NCBI GenBank assembly: GCA_963801855.1 | Contig: CAWDGK010000004.1 | Coordinates: 248,001-312,000 of the forward strand | Origin: JACDAN01 sp963801855 | Lineage (GTDB): Bacteria > Actinomycetota > Thermoleophilia > Gaiellales > Gaiellaceae | DNA: 64,000 bases | Reading direction: 5' to 3' | In this document: positions 61,109 to 64,000 of the stretch, one piece after another | Position numbering within the stretch: position 1 is the stretch's first letter | Layout: every line of letters starts with the position of its first letter | Notes under the pieces: generated by a model | The model's database searches: none | Told to the model about the DNA's origin: nothing | What the model saw: only the letters and a program-made list of their open reading frames with translations | Made by a program: the position numbers and the translations under genes

Positions 61109-61978
61109 TCAGCCGCGTCGGCCGACGATGAGGCGCAGCGGCGCGTCCCAGTTGCGCTCGACCTCCCGCGTGTCCCCGAAACCGGCGTGCCGCAGGCGGG
61201 CGAGCGCTTCCTCGGAGTCGATCACGGAGCCGCCTGAGCGCACCGTGAAGAGGTCGTCGACTGCCGACGCCAGCGAATCTTCTTCGCCTCCATGCCGGAT
61301 ACCGACGACGAGCGTCGCGCCCGGCCGCATGATCGCGTAGATCCTGGCGAGGGCCTCGTCCAGGACGGACTCGGGGATGAAGAAGGACGGCAGCCACACG
61401 AGATCGAAGCCGTCGGCATCGTCGAGTTCCTGCACCGTCGTGGGCAGCAGCGTCACTCGTCCGTCGAGGCCCGCTGCAGCGACGTTCTTCCGTGCGAGCG
61501 CGAGCGCCGGCTCCCAGGGCTCGATCCCGACGACGGTCGAGTCGGGAAACCTCGTCGCGAGTGCGACGGCCAGCCCGCCGACGCCGGTGCCGACGTCGAG
61601 TATCCGAGCGCTTGCGTTCCCGAGCCCCGCGTCCGCTATGAGCCGTGCCACGACCGCCGAGGCCGAGCCCTGTGCCTCCAGCAGCACGGGATCCGTGTAG
61701 CTCCACGCCCCTGCTCGGGCGGGGTCATCAACCAGATCCAACGCCTGGGCGAGGTACGAGCGCACGAAGGCAAGCAGCATCGAGCGCTCGCCCTCTTCGA
61801 GCCCTTGTACGTGCTCTCGCGCGCCGAGCGCGTCCAACGCTCGGTCAAGCTGCGCCCGCACGGCCGGATCGCCCTCCACGCCGAGCTGGTCGAGGCGCAG
61901 CCGCGCCGCGACGGCGGCCAGTCCCTGCGCGTTCGTCAGAAGCCGGTTGGAGAGTTCCCACAGCTCTTCGGACGCCAC
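61109..61978 (-). CDS. SAM-dependent methyltransferase
   Basis: 289 residues from GTG 61978; TAGTGT lies 7 nt upstream (61991-61986). An N-terminal helical region (about 1-105) precedes the Rossmann core: ARILDVGTGVGGLAVALATRFPDSTVVGIEPWEPALALARKN (motif I and acidic II), DGRVTLLPTTVQEL, FDLVWLPSFFIPE, and MRPGATLVVG. The extra helical N-domain is like that of O-methyltransferases and some C-methyltransferases. Substrate unknown. Confidence 0.82.
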   Translation of the reverse strand: MASEELWELSNRLLTNAQGLAAVAARLRLDQLGVEGDPAVRAQLDRALDALGAREHVQGLEEGERSMLLAFVRSYLAQALDLVDDPARAGAWSYTDPVLLEAQGSASAVVARLIADAGLGNASARILDVGTGVGGLAVALATRFPDSTVVGIEPWEPALALARKNVAAAGLDGRVTLLPTTVQELDDADGFDLVWLPSFFIPESVLDEALARIYAIMRPGATLVVGIRHGGEEDSLASAVDDLFTVRSGGSVIDSEEALARLRHAGFGDTREVERNWDAPLRLIVGRRG

Positions 61979-62056
61979 GCTTGCGACACTACTCCTCGAG
62001 CTTGCTATTCGAGGTCGCCCTGGGACTTCTTCGCTCGTCTCGCCGACGCCTCTAGA

Positions 62057-62653
62057 TCAGTCGAGCTCGTGGGCTCGGATGACCGCCTCGAGTCGCGTGT
62101 GAACCTCGAGGCGGCTCATGAGGCTGCGCACGTGGTTCCGGACCGTCTCGGTCGCGATCCCCAGTTTCCGAGCGATGTCGTCGGTCGAATGGCCCGCGGC
62201 CAGATGGCGGAGAACGTCCATCTGGCGGGGCGTGAGGTGAGGGGTTTGCAAGAGAGCCGGCGGTGGTGCGTCGGCAGGATCGGCCAGGCCGAACACGCCT
62301 ACGATCGAATCGCCCTTCAGCAACTGCGTCGAGCTGATGTCGACCGGGAGAAGGCGACCGTCCGCACTCCGAATGGTGACCCTTCCCTCCGAAGCCTCGG
62401 TCGTCCCGAGCATCTTGGCTGCGAACTCCTGCCGCGCGAGCGTCAGATACTGGGACTCCACCACTTGCCCGAGCTTCCGGCCACGCAGATCACCGAAGTG
62501 CTCGACGGCGGCGGCGTTCATCCAGCGGACGGTGCCGGTGTGGTCGAGGATGTACGCGGGCACCTTCAGCTTGGCAATCGAGGGCGCGAGATCGGGTGCA
62601 ATCCGGCGAAGTTCTTGGATGTTGTCGTCGTCAGAAATCATGAAATGACCCAT
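62057..62653 (-). CDS. PAS-sensor LuxR-family transcriptional regulator
   Basis: 198 residues from ATG 62653; later ATG 62641 or upstream GTG are possible. The PAS domain (about 25-125) has VPAYILDHTGTVRWMNAAAVEHFGDLRGRKL and VTIRSADGRLLPVDISST. The C-terminal LuxR HTH is LTPRQMDVLRHLAAGHSTDDIARKLGIATETVRNHVRSL. No receiver domain, so signal input is through PAS. A perfect dyad TGACCCA-TG-TGGGTCA lies over the start codon. Confidence 0.82.
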   Translation of the reverse strand: MGHFMISDDDNIQELRRIAPDLAPSIAKLKVPAYILDHTGTVRWMNAAAVEHFGDLRGRKLGQVVESQYLTLARQEFAAKMLGTTEASEGRVTIRSADGRLLPVDISSTQLLKGDSIVGVFGLADPADAPPPALLQTPHLTPRQMDVLRHLAAGHSTDDIARKLGIATETVRNHVRSLMSRLEVHTRLEAVIRAHELD

Positions 62654-62661
62654 GTGGGTCA
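62646..62661. promoter_or_regulatory. Dyad over the LuxR gene start
   Basis: TGACCCA TG TGGGTCA, perfect 7-bp arms with a 2-nt centre, placed on the proposed start codon. It is suitable as an operator for autoregulation. Confidence 0.4.
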
Positions 62662-62956
62662 CGACACAGGACCGCCGAAACCGCAAAGGTGGCGCAGGGA
62701 TGCGAAGCCTGGCCGCAAGGCTTCGTTGCCTCTCTCCTCTCTCGGGGGGTTCCGGCCCGATGCACTCGTTGAGGGCCGGGGCCCCTGAGAGGCGCGTCGA
62801 GCGGGAGGCAGCCTCGTCCCTCACTCACCGACCCTAGCTCTAAGCGCATGAGATCGAGGCCGCAGCCTGCTACTCTGCGCAGGCAATCTAGAGCGAGTTC
62901 GGTTCGCGCAAGGCGCCTTCCCACTTGTTCGTGAGTTATTTGAGGGAGGTGTTTTT
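62654..62956. other. 303-nt intergenic region with stem-loops and the csp promoter
   Basis: Contains CGAAGCCT/AGGCTTCG (62703-62725) and CCGGCCC/GGGCCGG (62752-62779) hairpins and a -10-like TACTCT (62871-62876) flanked by GCCTGC/GCAGGC arms. About 75 nt of csp leader follow. No convincing gene was seen on either strand. Confidence 0.5.
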
Positions 62957-63166
62957 ATGGCTAGCGGAACCGTTAAATGGTTTAACGACAGCAAGGGGTA
63001 TGGCTTCATCACCCCGGACGAGGGCTCCAAGGATCTCTTCGTCCATCACAGCAACATCGCCGGCGAGGGCTTCAAGAGCCTGACCGAAGGCGCGCGCGTC
63101 GAGTTCGAGGAGCGTGAGGGCCAGAAGGGCCCTGAGGCGACGAACGTCGCGCCACTCAGCCAGTAG
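62957..63166 (+). CDS. Cold-shock protein (CspA family)
   Basis: 69 residues: MASGTVKWFNDSKGYGFITP, then DLFVHHSNIAGEGFKSL and FEEREGQKGPEATNV, with RNP1 (KGYGFI) and RNP2 (LFVHH) motifs intact. It binds single-stranded RNA and DNA. It has a strong SD (GGGAGG) and a long, AT-richer leader, unlike the leaderless genes around it, so its translation can be regulated through the 5' UTR. Confidence 0.95.
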   Translation: MASGTVKWFNDSKGYGFITPDEGSKDLFVHHSNIAGEGFKSLTEGARVEFEEREGQKGPEATNVAPLSQ

Positions 63167-63178
63167 TGGACGTTGAGG

Positions 63179-63207
63179 GCCGCGGCCGCCGTAGAGGCGG
63201 CCGCGGC
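63179..63207 (+). terminator. Terminator of the cold-shock gene
   Basis: GCCGCGGCCGCC (63179-63190) pairs with GGCGGCCGCGGC (63196-63207); the loop is GTAGA. Confidence 0.75.
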
Positions 63208-63233
63208 GCTCTCCGAGCCGACGGCGGAGGCTT

Positions 63234-63239
63234 TACTCT
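63234..63239 (+). promoter_or_regulatory. Candidate -10 (TACTCT) of infA
   Basis: The same hexamer as in the csp promoter; a leader of about 22 nt with GAGAGGAAG leads to the TTG start. Confidence 0.45.
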
Positions 63240-63268
63240 GTAGGTGAACGCGAAGAGAGGAAGCGGCA

Positions 63269-63487
63269 TTGGGAAAAGAAGAGAAGGTTGAGATGGAGGG
63301 CGAGGTCATCGAGGCGCTCCGCAACTCCATGTTCAGGATCCGCCTCGACAACGGCCACGAGACCCTTGGCTACTCGGCCGGGAAGATGAAGCGGTACCGC
63401 ATCCGCCTCTTCCTCGGTGACCGGGTCAAGGTCGAGCTCTCGCCGTACGATCTCGCCCGCGGGCGGATCGTCTACCGGTACAGGTAG
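63269..63487 (+). CDS. infA: Translation initiation factor IF-1
   Basis: 72 residues from TTG 63269 (MGKEEKVEMEGEVIEALRNSMFRIRLDNGHETLGYSAGKMK). The OB-fold S1-like domain continues RYRIRLFLGDRVKVELSPYDLARGRIVYRYR, the family's standard ending. IF-1 occupies the ribosomal A site during initiation. TTG is unusual for such a gene, though the SD (AGAGGAAG) supports it. No ribosomal-protein operon follows. Confidence 0.93.
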   Translation: MGKEEKVEMEGEVIEALRNSMFRIRLDNGHETLGYSAGKMKRYRIRLFLGDRVKVELSPYDLARGRIVYRYR

Positions 63488-63502
63488 CCTCGGCGCCTTC
63501 GG

Positions 63503-64000
63503 GTGCCGCGCCGGCTACTTCTTCTCTCGTACTTCGAGCCGGACGACGTTCCGAAGCTGATCCGCGCCATTCGCGCGACCCGAACGCCGCCCGAGACGTC
63601 GATCTACGTCGGGAGCTACGGGGTCAATGGACCGGTCAGCCGCCAGGTTCAGGCACTGAAGCGTGGTCTCTACGCGCCGATCTTCCCGATCAAGCCGACG
63701 TCGTTCTGGAGCCGGAGACGGGTCGACGGCGCCGATGACCCTCGGTACGAGGGGAAGCTTCCGACCCTCACCTCCCTGATGCGGCTCCCCCCGAGGGAGC
63801 GCCTGGCGTGGGGGAGGGAGCTCGGCCGGCGCTTTCACGACGAGATCCGGAGTGCCGAGGCCGACCGCGTGCGAGTCGACGCATGGCAGCTCGACGAGCT
63901 CGTCTCCGAGCTCTCCGGTGGCCAGGGCCGCCAATGGCGGGAGTTCACGCGCGGCGTCCTCCACGGCCTCAACTTCGGGCGGAGCGAGTTCGGCGACGGG
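63503..64000 (+). CDS. Unknown protein, 3' truncated by the window edge
   Basis: GTG 63503 starts a frame that stays open to the end of the window (166 codons). It reads VPRRLLLLSYFEPDDVPKL, then IRATRTPPETSIYVGSYGV, FPIKPTSFWSRRRVDG, LMRLPPRERLAWGRELGRRFHDEI and WREFTRGVLHGLNFGR. I do not recognise a domain. Codon use fits the neighbours. It lies 15 nt after infA and may be co-transcribed. Confidence 0.55.
   Translation, partial: MPRRLLLLSYFEPDDVPKLIRAIRATRTPPETSIYVGSYGVNGPVSRQVQALKRGLYAPIFPIKPTSFWSRRRVDGADDPRYEGKLPTLTSLMRLPPRERLAWGRELGRRFHDEIRSAEADRVRVDAWQLDELVSELSGGQGRQWREFTRGVLHGLNFGRSEFGDG

Noticed and set aside
62690..62800. Possible c-di-GMP riboswitch upstream of the PAS-LuxR gene
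   Set aside because: Hairpins are present, but the conserved GGGACGCAAAGCC-type core is missing on both strands.

Overview
The window is GC-rich, densely packed bacterial chromosome with many 1-30 nt gene overlaps and frequent GTG/TTG starts. Three things fit a deep-branching actinobacterium of the Thermoleophilia type: the mixture of housekeeping genes, a K+-independent-type H+-pyrophosphatase, and at least twenty genes whose start codon lies 5-9 nt downstream of a -10-like hexamer, as expected for leaderless mRNAs. That taxonomic placement is inference; no rRNA is present to test it.

Layout. 0-3.7 kb: end of a trypsin-like protease, small YeaQ-type membrane proteins, a metallophosphoesterase, an AI-2E-family permease and a PH-domain membrane protein. 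3.7-4.3 kb: a REP-associated tyrosine transposase (RAYT) preceded by two copies of a 15-bp palindrome that recurs four more times in the window, three of them inside genes (panB, a DUF2520 gene, tsaD). 4.3-20.8 kb: uvrA, methyltransferase, panB/panC/DUF2520, a secreted repeat protein, FmdB, a type-4-like uracil-DNA glycosylase, the t6A cluster tsaE-tsaB-rimI-tsaD, a subtilase, glutamate dehydrogenase, a glutaredoxin-like protein and the redox repressor Rex. 20.8-36.6 kb: a secretome island with subtilases, RTX repeats, an M4 metalloprotease joined to Calx-beta, RTX and cadherin-like repeats, and an unusual SBP/subtilase chimera. Reading-frame breaks are strongly concentrated here.

36.6-46.2 kb: hppA, a nucleoside deoxyribosyltransferase-like protein, an S4 protein, two tandem APC-permease/universal-stress-protein fusions with two TrkA-type RCK proteins, and a PQQ-type sugar dehydrogenase lipoprotein. 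46.3-51.9 kb: a cobalamin riboswitch followed by a six-gene, translationally coupled operon. It encodes two secreted DUF4430 proteins (the fold of the C-terminal domain of transcobalamin/intrinsic factor), EcfT, a fused EcfA1A2, a CbrT-like EcfS, and a secreted alpha/alpha-toroid repeat protein (the fold of the N-terminal domain of transcobalamin). I read this as a split, bacterial transcobalamin-like vitamin B12 capture and import system; it is the most interesting locus here. 51.9-64 kb: a divergent MFS/HxlR pair, a cupin, PcrA/UvrD helicase, an Eis-like acetyltransferase, an APH-like kinase, a membrane-anchored double-AAA ATPase, tRNA-Val(GAC) with an unusual C33, a methyltransferase, a PAS-LuxR regulator, a cold-shock protein, infA and a truncated unknown gene.

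Outside the island, single-base frame breaks occur in panC, the DUF2520 gene, a glycosyltransferase, both APC-USP genes, the MFS gene and the AAA gene. Most are one-base differences that restore an otherwise perfect protein, so consensus/assembly error is a serious alternative to pseudogenisation.
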